Assembly (NCBI GenBank): GCA_022059125.1
Contig: JAEUWY010000020.1
Span: 124,001-188,000 of the forward strand
Source: Corynespora cassiicola
Lineage: Eukaryota > Ascomycota > Dothideomycetes > Pleosporales > Corynesporascaceae
Direction: 5' to 3'
DNA: 64,000 nt
The translations under genes were made by a program, and so were the position numbers. Of the stretch, positions 33,646 to 45,401 are shown piece by piece. Position 1 is the stretch's first letter. Each line of letters opens with the position of its first letter. Under the pieces are notes generated by a model. It was not told the DNA's origin and searched no databases. It was given only the letters and a program-made list of their open reading frames with translations.

Positions 33646-34881
33646 CACCTGCCTCACCACCGGCCCATGCCCTCTCTCCCCCAGCACCTTCCCCCTCCCT
33701 ACTCCGCTCACCCATTTCTTCGCATAATCCTGTGCTCCACCCCCAATCGCCCTCATACCCTCATCTTCCCTCTCCCCCTCCTCCCTTTCCTCCCTCGCCA
33801 CATACTTCCTCACCGTCCCCAACACCTCCCTCTCCACCCCATCCGACGCCGAAAAGAATCCCCTGTTCGCAACCCACGCCTCATACTCCGCCCACCACCA
33901 CGAATGCGTAACCCCATCCTGCCCCTTGTACCCCGCAACCAACTCCTCCCCACGCCCATCTTGGACCGGACGCCTGCCCACACGCTGCGCCCACGGCTTG
34001 TCCACGATATAATGCACAACCGCGGGCTCCCCGTCCCCCGTCCACACCCCAGCATGCCAATACCTCCACGTCTTCAACGCATTAACCCTCCAACTCACCC
34101 CCCTCCACCGCCCCGCAAACACGCCGTTCAAAAAATCCTGGTCCGGGAACTTCATCCCGCGCAGCACCCCACCATCCTCCGCCCTGAACCTCGACTGCAC
34201 GAAGCCCGCCAGCAGCGCACTCGGCCTGAAGACAAAGACTCCCGAGTTGAACATGGCGAGGGTCTCGTGCCCGCCGCGCACCTCGGGCACCGCGTCCGCG
34301 CCGTGAGCGCCCGTGTAGGCGCAGTTTTGCGGCGTCCACGAGGGAGGGGCCCAGACGTCTGCGTCGAGGTTGCAGACGCAGACGTGCGTGGCCAGGACGC
34401 GGAGGCGGCCCTGCTCGCCGGCCAGGTAGCGCGTGGACTCGTCTGAGAGCAAGAAGGGCAGGGGATCGCGGCGGACCAGCGTGTCGGCGTCGAGGAAGCA
34501 GATGTAGTCGAACGACTGTGGCAGGGCGTGTATGTCGAAGACGCGGAGCTTGGTCCAGGTGTCTGCGAAGCGCTCTGCGACCATGCCGTGGTCTGGTGTC
34601 GTTGCGGCGACGGTGCCATTGGGTCCGCGGGGTGGGATGCGCAGGTGCTCGACGGGGTGGAGGATGATGTTGCAGTGCTTGGACTCGGATTCGAGGGCCT
34701 TTATGCAGGGGTGTGGGAGGGTGGAGGGCGTGTATTGGATTATGAGGGGGGTGCTGGGGGAGTGCTTGTGCAGGGAGTATGCGAGGATGATGACGCCGGC
34801 GAGGTAGGTTGGGCGGGTGAGTAGTGTGGCGTACGCGATCTTGTGGCCCGAACCGTTACTCGTGCCGTTTTTCTCGGACAT
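33643..34881 (-). CDS. Glycosyltransferase family 8 protein (glycogenin/galactinol-synthase-like)
   Basis: Single exon of 412 aa with ATG at 34881. The GT8 fold is visible in order: AYATLLTRPTYLAGVIILAYSL at the N-terminus, TWTKLRVFDI, then FLDADTLV (the DxD motif that binds Mn2+ and the nucleotide sugar, about residue 132), FNSGVFVFRPS, FPDQDFLN and HYIVDKPW, the GT8 H-x4-KPW-type element. It probably transfers a hexose from UDP-sugar in the cytosol, as it has no signal peptide or membrane helix. Which sugar and acceptor cannot be read. The C-terminal 60 residues are charged and variable. The gene is GC-rich, and its reverse strand carries a long shadow frame. Confidence 0.86.
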   Translation of the reverse strand: MSEKNGTSNGSGHKIAYATLLTRPTYLAGVIILAYSLHKHSPSTPLIIQYTPSTLPHPCIKALESESKHCNIILHPVEHLRIPPRGPNGTVAATTPDHGMVAERFADTWTKLRVFDIHALPQSFDYICFLDADTLVRRDPLPFLLSDESTRYLAGEQGRLRVLATHVCVCNLDADVWAPPSWTPQNCAYTGAHGADAVPEVRGGHETLAMFNSGVFVFRPSALLAGFVQSRFRAEDGGVLRGMKFPDQDFLNGVFAGRWRGVSWRVNALKTWRYWHAGVWTGDGEPAVVHYIVDKPWAQRVGRRPVQDGRGEELVAGYKGQDGVTHSWWWAEYEAWVANRGFFSASDGVEREVLGTVRKYVAREEREEGEREDEGMRAIGGGAQDYAKKWVSGVGRGKVLGERGHGPVVRQV

Positions 34882-35385
34882 TTTCGATCTTTTTGGAGTG
34901 GTGTGTAGTCAATTTGGAATTGTGCTTTGTTAATGGCTCTATGTATCGGACCCTCGTGGTGAGTACCTCTGTATCGGAGGTTTTGTATCCATGGCGGGGC
35001 CGGGGTATAACACCCCCCTAGAAATAAGCAAAGTCCATGATGTCCTGATTAATCGTCTTTGGCGGTATGCGTCGTCCACGGGCAATAGACATATGTTTTT
35101 GACGTCATGGATATACGATCACGTGGGAACAAAGGCGTCCGGAATCGGATGCGCACGACGCCAATGACGAAGAAACTTTGGCGGGAGTCAGTAAAACCCG
35201 AGCGAGATTGGCGAAAGAGAAGAAGAGAAAACTTGTAAGAGTGCCATTATACATATCGACTCGCGGGTATCTTGATCAAACCTTCATCCAATGTCGCCAG
35301 ATACCAAACCAATATCATACATGAATCTTGACCAACGCGGCAAACCCTGGTGTGATGAATGACGGTAAACGCTCGCATCCGGTTA
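34882..35385. other. Intergenic region between GT8 and PEX3
   Basis: These 504 bases include the GT8 promoter and the PEX3 3' flank. No gene is seen. Confidence 0.5.
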
Positions 35386-37120
35386 TTACTGTTTCGGCTC
35401 CTCCTTTGCAAGTGCCTTGCCCCAAGCGCTCTCAAAGCCTGCATCCGCTCCAGCCCAGCTATCCTTCAAGTCTGCAGGCTGGCTCAGGCTCGCGCCCAGC
35501 GCGTCTCCCGGTGCCGCCAGGCTGATGCGGTTGCTTTCCAGCCCTGCAGCCGTGGTCGGACGGCTGGCTGCGCCACCTTCGGGAGATTCAAACTCGAAAT
35601 TGCTCGAGTACACAACCGCAGCAAATGCCTCGAGATCGCGTACCTGCTCAATGGCGGCCAGGTATTCATTGTTCGCTCCACTGCCAATGCTGTGCGCCTG
35701 CCTGCAAAAGACTGCAAGGCTGTTGGCGACTTTGGCCTTGATGTCGTTGCCAACGATTTCCTGTACCCGAGCAGAGTTTTCAGAAACGGGGGGAATCTTG
35801 TAGGAGAGCTGCGAAATCTTGACGTCGATGAGGTGGGAGAAGGCGGCGTCGAGCAGGCGAGTGAGGACGTGCGTGAAGGACGGCGAGTCAATAAGGTCGG
35901 ATGTCTCGTCGATCAGTCGGCGGAGAGAGGTGGCGGTTGTAGGCGATGTAGACTCGCTGGTCGAGGACATGCCTGATTCTTTAAGGACATGGTCTTCCTG
36001 GTCCTGCGAGGGCAGGAGATAGGGCAGCCACTTGCAGGTTCTGGCCCATGTTAGCGGAGTAATGTGTCGCGTGACCTTGAATACTGACTTCCTTTCTTCC
36101 TCAGTTGCGCCCTCGACCCTCTTCCGGACCTCCAGGGTAAGTTCGGACAGCCTCTCTATGGTCATTTCCTCTCGAGGATTCACTTTGCCAAAGACTTCCT
36201 TGACCGCAGCACGAACCTTCTCCATCAGATCTAGGCACCCGCGATGTAAGAGCCACCAGCTGAAGCTGAGGTATCGTCTGTTGGTCTCGAAATCGTTGCC
36301 GTATGCCTGCTCATCGTTGTCGTCGTCGTGGTTCTCAAGACTGATGGTCGATTCCTGATTTGCCGGCGGTGGAGCAGCGAGCGATACCACGCTAGCGAGA
36401 TAATTCCGGCGTCCCAGCAGGTTGAGCTGTATCCGCGTGAGGAGAGTAAGAAGCGACAGTGTGTAGAGAAGCGTGAAGGCGCGAGTAATTGCTGGCATAG
36501 TCAGTCGTAGCAGATATGACGCAGTTGGGCCTACTCACAGCTTATCTTCATCTCATTCCACAGCTGCGCCTTGGTCTTCTTACTCTTCCGCTCTTGGCTT
36601 GCGTCTGTCCCAGTCTCGGTGCTCCCAACGGTGCTCCCGCCATCCGTCGTGATCTGGCTGGCATGAATGAAACTCTCGCTCTGGAAGCTGGAGCTTTTGC
36701 CATCGTCCTCCGTCTCCACGATGCTAGGCGGCGCGGAGCTCGCAATTTCGCTGGGCCCGACGCTCCTAGCGAGTCTCTCCGCCTTTTGTCTCTGCAACTC
36801 CTCCAAAACTTGCTCTACGGGTATGGCATCGAGTATATTCTCGGTGGCGGTGGGCAAGATGGCGAGGACGGTAAAGGTGCAGTCTTCCTGGTTCTGCTCG
36901 AAGCGGCGCCGAAGACTAGATTCCCATGAGCGGCATTCAAGAACAATGCTGTTACCACCCACTTCTCCTTCGCAATGCGATCGTCGCTCATGCGCTGCCG
37001 CGCCTCCGACAGCTTCCCCAGCACATACTGGCCGGCGAGATAGCCGGCGCCGAGCACTCCGGCCCCGATAGCGAATCCTCTACGGTTCCGATGGAGCCAG
37101 CGGCGGGTAGCTGATATCAT
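35386..37120 (-). CDS. PEX3: Peroxisomal biogenesis factor 3
   Basis: Three exons (37120-36963, 36915-36539 and 36491-35386; both introns 47 nt) give 546 aa. Pex3 sits in the peroxisomal and ER membrane and recruits Pex19 with its membrane-protein cargo. The N-terminus has the basic stretch RRWLHRNRRG followed by a membrane anchor (FAIGAGVLGAGYLAGQYVLG), then KENLRRRFEQNQEDCTFTVLA, which is the family hallmark and appears only after splicing. Exon 3 starts with TRAFTLLYTLSLLTLLTRIQ and LNLLGRRNYLASVV, also highly typical. A Ser/Thr/Glu-rich loop (about residues 105-165) separates the two. The start is the ATG directly before ISATRRW. Confidence 0.93.
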
Positions 37121-39294
37121 TGTTGTGGCAGGTCGGAGGGAGAAAATATTATGGGAAGCTGGACTCGATCGCGAAGCTGTGCGGTGGCTGAGGGGTAGGT
37201 AGGGGGACAGCTCAAGGGAGGATCCCGAGGTCGGACGCGGATGCGGGGACCGCACCTGAACGCCGGAACAGGGGCCTCGTCTGGGAGAAAGGCGGAGAAT
37301 TGAGGCAGACCACACTACGAAAAGGGTCCAAATCAGCGCCAGCTGCTGGCGTCGATGGTCAGGATGGGAGGGGGCTGGTGGTGATGTGTATGCCAAGACA
37401 TGTGTGACTAAGCATTGCCGAGGTAGATTCCGGATTCGGTAACCGACACATACACCTCTGTCACGGGGGTTGGGTGTAGCACATGGAGCTTTTTAGAACA
37501 TGTTCTCGGTGACGTATTTGTGGGACAACTGCAATAACTGTGCGATAAAACTCCCTATGAGCTTCATTGTGGTGTACCAAAGACGGAAATGTCATGAATA
37601 TTTGCACGTTGAGCAGCAGGATTTTGAATTGCTAGTCTTTGTAGCAGCCTCATACAAAAAGCACACAGTATGGCAAAGCCGTAGAGAGCCGTCAAAAAAT
37701 CGTATTCAGGTCGTTATTGTAAGAATTCTCCGGAAACGTATATGTTTTTAAAGTTCTAGTGCCCGCTTCATATCCCCTCAAGTATCGAATAAAACAACTC
37801 AAAAACGTATAAAGAATAAAAGGCCGTAGAAATCGTCAGGTTCAAAAGGAATATTCGTATTCTGAATGGAAATTTGAAGGAAAGATAACGTATGTTTCGG
37901 CTCAGCTCATGATCCTCGTATCGGCTGGAATGGACGGAGTCGGATTTGTCGGTGTAGGTGAATTGGAGGATGCATCACTTCCTGCGGAATGGCTATTTGG
38001 CGATGATCTGCACAAGTACATGTCAGCTCGTGTTCAGTACGTATGCAGTATGTGGCCACTCCAGTCGGTCCTCGGCAAACGGCGATCCGGCAACAAGGAA
38101 AGTTAACTGACAAGAGAAAAGCTAGATCAAGATCTAGCTATAGTTTGGCATTAGTCGAGTTTCCAATTAGATGAGACAGATTGCTGATGTTAAATGGCGA
38201 TCCCGAAGGTCCGCATGGTTGATTCGTGCCTAAACTAATCATGTCCTTTGAAGGGGCGGAACGGGGACACTCCCGACAAACCAAGGTAGGGGAGAGATTA
38301 AGGGCCCAAGGACCAATATGGATACAAGATTGTGACAAGGTATTGACAGTGGATCGCGCATAAACTGTACGGCGCAAAACCTGGGAACGTTGAAAAGGAA
38401 ACAGCCCTGTGACAAATTAAGTCTCCTGTACAAAGAACCAGAAAATGAAATTCAACAACTTGCTCCTGACAAATTCCAGCTCCATTTTTTGCCTTGCGCC
38501 TACAACCTGGCCCAGAGCCCTATACATCTCGTCGCATTCGTGGTCGTGTTCTTCATTAGGACTTTTGACCTCTTGCTTCCAGCGTAATGTACATTAATAG
38601 AATCCATGACTGGGTGGCTCAGGTCCAAGATTTGAAATCCCTTCCAGGCTGGGATTCAAGGCCACCACACGCGGAATACGTGTTTGGCATACCTATTCAT
38701 CGGGATTTCGTTGAAAAATTCGTTTCCGGGGTAGAGTTCGAATGCGAGCATTCTCCGCTCTGGTTTCCGCGGCTCAGAATGTCGTGGTCGTCTATCTCTA
38801 TGTCGAAGTATAATGAGTGATAAGGTCCAGCCTGTGGCAATGAACGAATGGTAAATCCTATGGGAAGCTAGAGGATGCATGGGGCTTCAGGTTAGCTTCC
38901 CAGGTAGTGTCCGGACCTTGTCAATAGGTTTTCGATGAAACTCCGGACTGTCAAGAACCGGCGATAGATCACTGAATCAAACCATACGTCTGTGTAAAGA
39001 TACAGGAGGTTTAATGATCACGGAAACGACTGTACGGCCAAGATTTTAGGTCCGGGATAGCAGAAACGGCCTGGACTTTGTGGATCTGAAGGCTTCAGAT
39101 ATCCCAAAACTTGTACCTGGCTGTTACACCGGTAACATTGGCAATTAGACTGTATCTCAGATCCCAGCGAACGGAATTGGCCCAAAAGGTCCATTTGGAA
39201 AAAAACAATATATAACCAGGAAAAGAAAGTCCTCCAGGGATCGATAGTCAAAGACTACCAAGGGGCGGCCGTTTGTCTCTGAGATTTTCAATTC
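37121..39294. other. Intergenic region, 2.2 kb, no gene recognised
   Basis: Only short ORFs (up to about 83 codons) occur on both strands, none with a motif or a believable splice chain. An open frame upstream of the PEX3 start is just the 5' leader read in frame. Confidence 0.5.
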
Positions 39295-40514
39295 TTACGA
39301 ATTGAAGGCTCCTTCGGTGTAGGTAGCATCTGTCCATGGGGAAATCGGGTCATATCCATCCAAACTAGAGGCAAAGGAACCTTCAGGAGGCCCAGGGTAA
39401 AGAGCGTTATCATATGGAGGCCCGTGGTTACTTATGGCCGCACCAGGAAAAGCGGCCTCAGAAAGCTCCATAGGCTGGGTATGGAAGGGATAAAGGTTTC
39501 CAGTAGTGTGGCCGGCAGTAGGAAAATTAAATGGCTGTGGATGTACGTACGCTTGACTGCTACCCGTTTGTATCCGAATACCCCAAGGAATCTCGGGGGA
39601 AGAAACAATTGGGCTAGGTTTGAGCTCCCGGTCATGTTCAAGCGGTTCCACCACAATATCGGAATTGTGTAAGCTATCAGAACTAGGATGCCGGGTAATT
39701 GACAAATCTTCGTGCTTTACCACAATCCCAACCGTCGGCAGCTCTTTGTTAGGTACTGCGGACTTTCTCCTGCGGCCAGAGTAAGAAACTGATTTTTCAA
39801 GAATCAGGAACACACCTTTTATGCGCCTTCGTGGAGTCCTCGACCGACTCCTCCGGTGTCGTAACATCATTTATATGTGTACACTGACACATTAGCGACT
39901 AGTAGTCCTAGTTTCCTCGAACAGGAAATTACCTTTCCCTTTTGTTGCCTGCATTTGGCACAGGCACCACGCTTCCTGGTTTCTTTGTAAGCGCTACGCT
40001 CCTGCATCGTCATCTTGCGCTTTGTTTTGGGCTGCATCATCTGCCCGTCTAAGGCACTGAAGACAATCTGTTGAGATTTGGTGACTGTCAACGGTGCAAT
40101 CCTCGTGGGACTATGTGGTTGCTCTAAGCTTTCTTTGCTTCGATCTGCTAGAACAGCTGCTGGACGCGACGTGGTCATGCAAGGAGAGTTGCTCGATGAG
40201 ACACTGTGTTGGCGGCTGCCAGTCGATGCTACCTCGTTGACGCTGTGCTGGTCTGTCAGTGGTGTGACGGGCTGACTCTGCGAAAACTCGGTCGGCGTTG
40301 GGTGATCAGAGCTCCTCGATTGCATGTCACGAAGCTCCTTCATGAGAAAATCAATCGCTGCTTGATGTTTCCTCTGCTTGTGGGTACTGCAGTTGGGATA
40401 TATCATCTTCAGCTGTTCAGATAGTATGTCCGAATCAACTGGATGGATAAAGGTAATGCCTGCCCATGGTGGGTTCTCGTCATCAGTCGGTCGTGTCCGC
40501 CTTATGAGGGACAT
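39295..40514 (-). CDS. Putative zinc-finger regulator with half of a Zn2Cys6-like cluster
   Basis: Three exons (40514-39933, 39883-39816 and 39769-39295; introns 49 and 46 nt) give 374 aa. Residues 1-180 are Ser/Thr/Pro-rich, with KRKMTMQERSAYKETRKRG leading into ACAKCRQQKGKCTH across the first splice. That is C-x2-C-x6-C-x-H, the first half of a Zn2Cys6 cluster. The three further cysteines of a full cluster are missing in the spliced product. The rest is Pro/Tyr/Ser-rich (GPPYDNALYPGPPEGSF), like a transactivation region. Fungi have a family with this short C-x2-C-x6-C motif, often annotated as C6-like. DNA binding is inferred, not shown. ATG at 40514 chosen over a TTG further upstream. Confidence 0.62.
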
Positions 40515-42354
40515 GGTGACTAGAGTCTCGGTCCGATTATCTGAAAATTCAAGAACGAGCAAGAGAGCTCATTCTGGTTATGGTTGTTGTTAAGGGTATG
40601 GATCTGATTCCATTGTAAGCCACTGTCCGTGTAGGGGTTCGAGTTCTCCAGATCATGGGCCACCAAGGGCCCCCATGCTGACTACGGAAGATTTCCAGGC
40701 CGTCTCTTAGCTTCTACCATTGTTTCTGTTCCTTGATCGTCGTTCTACCTGTTGAACAGAGGATCAAGCAAAAGCAAAACTTACACCAAAGTGAACTCGG
40801 CGGCTCGAAGTGGCAAGATTCTCACAGGACTAGGCTGAAAAACAGGTAAGACCTGGCACGGGTGAGCTAAAACGAGGGGGAACGGTCACGTCAAATACGT
40901 CGCCGCCCGGGGGATCCATCATCCTCAAGGTTTCAGGCAACTAAATCGGCATAGACCCGAAAGCTACCAGGGACATGCTCAGCTTCGGTTCCTTACTCGG
41001 CTTCCAAACTGATTCGCCTGCCAAAAGGTCCCGGCGTCGATTTTGGGATAGCGCGGTGCCTGATCGGTGCCCGGAGCGCTTAAGCGGCATGGCGCAATAT
41101 GCAGTATGAAGATACCGATTTCCACGGGGCGGAGTGCGTTGGAGGACAGACACGTCGACTCGGCTCCTACGTGTGGCGCGGATGATTGGCGCAGCGACAT
41201 CAGGCTGGACCGTGTTCGGGCAGGGTGGCCTGCGAAGTTGGGCACGAATGCATACGTCCGGTCAATAGAAAGACGACAGGTCCCGCAGCTATAAGAAACG
41301 CCGCAGCGCATTCGCGTCTCAGGCACATTCGTGCACGCTGGTGATGCGTTGTGGCATGCAGCTAACCCAGTGCAGCCTGTTGCCTTCGCAATGATCGGAC
41401 ACCGTAGACGCTGTGGCTTCTGGCGACTCGGAGAGATTGGCCACGCTCGGTCAGATGATGGGAGATGACTAAAGCCGATAGAGTGCAGAGGGAAGATGGA
41501 CGATTGTTGAACAAGCCAGGCACGCCAGAGTTGAAGCCTCAGGGATATACATCGGATGGGTTCGCGCTAGTCTCGTCTCGGCTGGCTTCCTGCGACGTCA
41601 ACGACACAGCCCACGACTCTGAGATGGCCGTCACGCCCAAAACGCCCTCATCTACCCCTTTCTGACATCTATCCGGATGTGCCGGCTTTGCTGGCCTCCT
41701 GTCTTGTGTGGTGCCCCCTCCCGGACGTGGTAGCGTGACAATGCGACAGAGCCGGAGTTGCCGACAAATCTAGGCACCAGTGTAATGAATGGCATGACTG
41801 CCATTGGAATGACCCAGCAAGCTGGAGCTCTTGTCATTTGATGAACTCGCTGGCAAGACTTTGGGGTTCACTGCAAGTACGGGGATCCTAGGCCCAGAAT
41901 ATGTTTGGCTACAACAGGCCCTCTAGTGCCGTCGGCTCTGTTTTGGATTGCTTGAGAACTAAACTACTCATGTCATAAAAGAGGGTTAGATCAGAGAAAG
42001 TTGAAATAAGATATATTATGCAGCTTAATAGGTACAGGTACAGCGAAGTGTGAAATATAGGGAAGTCTCTATATTGACTGTCACTCTTAATCGAAGGCCT
42101 TTAAATAGTAAAAAAGAGTCCCGAGCCGTGGCTTTGGCAAGAACACGTGCGCAACACCTTGATGTAACCGTTGATAAGGCTATGGTAATACAGATAGCTC
42201 GTACCAAGAACTAATTAGGGTATACTACTAAAGTCAGAAGAGTATTATCCATTCTATGCTCCATGCATAGGGCAAACCACAAGCTACCAAAATGTGGGAT
42301 GGTCTTTTAGATTCAAGAGACTACTGGTTGATCTCTATCACGAAACAATTCGAT
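40515..42354. other. Intergenic region, 1.8 kb, no gene recognised
   Basis: Short ORFs only. The part from about 41980 to 42280 is clearly more AT-rich than its surroundings. On the plus strand, 42032-42214 stays open for 60 codons (ending SRAVALARTRAQHLDVTVDK...), but it lacks an ATG and any family I know. It could be a scrap of an old mobile element or chance. Confidence 0.4.
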
Positions 42355-43241
42355 TCACATCCTGAATATTCTGCCCATCTCATCAGCAGCTTTCTTTGCG
42401 CCCGCCCTCACAGAATCATCAAATCGCTCATCCCCAGCAATCTCTCCAAATTTCCTCCTGTAGAGATTCCACTTGTGAACACTCAGTCCTTCAACAGCAT
42501 TCCTGCTACATAGCTCAAACACCTTCCTCCCGGCAATTAAGATCCAAATGGATGCAGCTGGGATATACACCTTCATGCGCTTCTCCACGCTAGGCCCTGC
42601 ATCTGAGTTCTCCAAAGACTCCAGCATGCACCTCGACAGACAAGATGATACACCGGGTACGCTCTTATCATCAGACAAGGCAATAGCTGCGAAAGTGGTG
42701 GCGTTCTTGTACGGCGTTGCCTGCGCAAGCCACTCATCCAGCTCCAGATGCTGACTCGGCTGAACAGCTATCGACGGCGTCAGAAAATAGCTACACGTGC
42801 ACAACAAAAGCATCAAAACTCACCGATACCATAGTCGCTAAAAGTTGCCGCGAACCCAGGTAGCTCGGCCCAAAACTTCTCGCCCAGCTCATCCTTCATC
42901 GTCTCCCCGCTTTCACCCTTCACCTCGAACTTGCTCATAGCTTCGACGAATCGGATCAGTCGTTTGCTTACGTCCGGGCTGCTCCCTTCGGCGCGTATGG
43001 CGTCGCAAACGAAGCTCCAGACTAGCGTGATGCGAGGGGAGGTTGGGTCGGACTTGATAAGTGGCTCCAAGGTCGATGCAACATTTTCCGCGGCTTCTTC
43101 TGGAGAAATCTCGTCTTTGGCAAATTTTGCAAATATCTCGATGACTTTCTTGGTGTCGGGGTATTGTCTGCCTCCCTTTTTGGCGTTTATTTGCTCAAGC
43201 CAAGAGGTTGCATGGTCTGACATGGTGTTGCTATCGCACAT
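42355..43241 (-). CDS. DUF3632-type hypothetical protein
   Basis: Two exons (43241-42824 and 42767-42355; intron 56 nt, GTGAGT donor) give 276 aa. A second ATG at 43226 is also possible. The chain is soluble and helical, without signal peptide or membrane helix. The pattern (W near the start, a middle segment LGEKFWAELPGFAATFSDY, then LDEWLAQATPYKNATTFAAIAL) fits the fungal DUF3632 family of unknown function. The splice joins DYGI to AVQPSQHL in frame. Its nearest neighbour is an amidase gene on the same strand, about 500 bases away. I see no functional link. Confidence 0.62.
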
Positions 43242-43736
43242 TGTATCGGCTGTATAAGGCAAACTAAAGATAGGCAAAAGTAGTCACCTTAATTGTAATG
43301 GAATGGATGTGAATTATAGAAAAAGTGCATCTTATCGGAAATGGAAGTGTACACAGTGTTTGTCCGGACGCGCCCATCTTGGCACAGGCGAAATCCAATC
43401 GGGGACCGACGTAGCTCGGTCATTGGCCTGAATCAAGACATACAGTCCGCACGAGAAAAACACAGGCTACCGTCACGAACTGCCGCTGTATTCTGTTCTC
43501 ACGACGCCCATTGTCATACTATCTCACGGTTAGAGACTTGTCCCCCGAAAAATCGGTCTCTGTAATTTTATACTGCAGCGCAATAGTTTTGCTGGGAGAT
43601 GACAGACCTGAGCCTGATAAGATTAAGGATATGATTTTACATTACGCACTATGATTTTCTATGCCTTGTAAAGTCATAGTTTAAGAGCTGCTAGCCAGCT
43701 CTTTTCATGGGCAATACTAGATGCCCATGCAATACA
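43242..43736. other. Intergenic region upstream of DUF3632-type gene
   Basis: These 495 bases should hold the DUF3632-type promoter and the amidase 3' flank. No gene is seen. Confidence 0.5.
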
Positions 43737-45401
43737 TCATTTGGATTTCGGCACAGAAGGCAGATCCTCGAATGGAAGCCCAAGCAGCTCGACGATATGT
43801 TCCAAGATGCCAACCACCTTTTCATCCTCAAATCTCCGCCCAACCAGCTGCAGACCCACGGGTACACCATGGAACTCCTCTGAATCCCACAGTTTCCTAT
43901 TATCCTCATCTTGGCCACTCAGAGGCTTCTCATCGCTTTCCCAGTCATCCTTTTCTTTGTCGACTTTGAGCACCGGGAACACGGCTCCCGGATAGTCCAA
44001 AAGGTTCCACTGAGACGTGTATCCCCAATATTTGGCAGTGTTGTGTTTGGGTGCCACACCAGGCCCTACCGGGCATAGCAACGCGTCAATGCCAAATTTG
44101 TTCCAGTGAAGTGCGTATTCCTTGCGATATGCCTCGCGCTCTTCGAGCCAATAGGCTAGCTCGCCAACTGAGAGCTTTTTCACGCATGGGTTATCCTTTA
44201 TGATCCATTTAGAGAGTGGCCTCCAAGGTTCGCCAGAAGATTCGATCATCTCGGTATCAGCCTCGCCGCCGTCTGGATAGTAAAGCGAAGAGATGATGGC
44301 CCATGCTTCATCGTGGAGGTATGGTTCAAAGTCGACGACATCGATATTGTTTTCTTTTAACTTTGTCGACACTGATTTCAGGGCGCGACTGACCGGGGGA
44401 TGCGGGCGAACAACACCATCGTGCCACAAAACTCCTATCTTCAGTGGTCGATCAGCGGGGAACTCAAATGACCTCCAAGGCATTGGTATCAGTGCGGGCT
44501 CGGTCATCCAAGGCTGTGAGTCGATGATAGTTTTCATGAAAAGTTTGAGTCCTGAGATAGAGGTAGACATTGGACCCAGGACAGTCTCCACGGTGTCCGC
44601 CCCGGCCATCATATAGCCCCACCCATCAGTAGGTAACCGAAATGCCGTGGGTTTCAAACCATATATACCGCAGTTGGCTGCCGGACTGCGAATAGAGCCG
44701 CCAACATCTGAGCCGATCCCAAGAACTGAACCGTGGAGGGCGATTATGGCTCCTTCACCACCCGAGCTTCCGCCTGAGGTAAGGTTGCGATCATAGGGAT
44801 TGTTAGTCACACCGTAGAGATTTGAATCCGTTTCAAGATGCATCATAGTCTGCGGGATGGTGGTCCTGCAGTGGAAGACTGCCCCGGCATCGCGCAATAT
44901 CTGGAGAATATGCGCATCTTCTTTCGCAATCTTGTCCCAATGTGAGACGTAACCCGTAGTGCATCTTGAACCATTGAAGCCCAAATGTTCTTTGACGCTA
45001 ATGGGCAGACCATGTAAAGGGCCTATGGTCTTTCCATGCTTTTGGAAGTAGTCGTCCAGCTCCTTTGCGCGGTCCAGTGCCATGGAAGGCAACAATTCGG
45101 TAATGCAGTTTGTCAATCTTTGCGCAACAGCCGCACATCGCAAGAAAGCGCTAGTGACCTGTGTTGCGGAAAGTTCACCCGAGGCAATCCGCGATACAAT
45201 TTCATGTGGTAGTAAGTCCGTGATGGAGATGGTGCTTTTGTCCAGCACTTCTGCCGGAAGGCACATGACATTTTTCGGGAGTTCTGATGGTACATCTGGG
45301 ACACTGGGTGACAGATAATCTATAGATGCCTCGCGAGCTCTCTGGGCGTCCCGCGCAATATCTTGCCAGGGCCGTTGTGAATTGGTTGCCGAGTCTGACA
45401 T
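43737..45401 (-). CDS. Amidase signature family hydrolase (acetamidase-like)
   Basis: Single exon of 554 aa, ATG at 45401. It hydrolyses a carboxamide to acid and ammonia. The Ser-cisSer-Lys catalytic set is visible: Lys in LPISVKEH, the signature TSGGSSGGEGA with the cis-Ser, and the nucleophile region GSDVGGSIRSPAANCG. Typical flanking pieces are YGLKPTAFRLP, GPMSTSISGLKLFM and the C-terminal GVPVGLQLVGRRFEDEKV. Length fits fungal general amidases (about 540-560 aa). There is no signal peptide, so it is likely cytosolic and used for nitrogen scavenging. The exact substrate (acetamide, formamide, aryl amide) cannot be told. It diverges from the MSS116-like gene over about 680 bases. Confidence 0.88.
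   Translation of the reverse strand: MSDSATNSQRPWQDIARDAQRAREASIDYLSPSVPDVPSELPKNVMCLPAEVLDKSTISITDLLPHEIVSRIASGELSATQVTSAFLRCAAVAQRLTNCITELLPSMALDRAKELDDYFQKHGKTIGPLHGLPISVKEHLGFNGSRCTTGYVSHWDKIAKEDAHILQILRDAGAVFHCRTTIPQTMMHLETDSNLYGVTNNPYDRNLTSGGSSGGEGAIIALHGSVLGIGSDVGGSIRSPAANCGIYGLKPTAFRLPTDGWGYMMAGADTVETVLGPMSTSISGLKLFMKTIIDSQPWMTEPALIPMPWRSFEFPADRPLKIGVLWHDGVVRPHPPVSRALKSVSTKLKENNIDVVDFEPYLHDEAWAIISSLYYPDGGEADTEMIESSGEPWRPLSKWIIKDNPCVKKLSVGELAYWLEEREAYRKEYALHWNKFGIDALLCPVGPGVAPKHNTAKYWGYTSQWNLLDYPGAVFPVLKVDKEKDDWESDEKPLSGQDEDNRKLWDSEEFHGVPVGLQLVGRRFEDEKVVGILEHIVELLGLPFEDLPSVPKSK

Noticed and set aside
33619..34446. 275-codon plus-strand frame antisense to the GT8 gene
   Set aside because: It is a Pro/His/Arg-rich shadow of the GC-rich GT8 gene; the minus strand carries a clear enzyme.
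35359..35976. 205-codon plus-strand frame antisense to PEX3
   Set aside because: It is a shadow of PEX3 exon 3; no independent motif.
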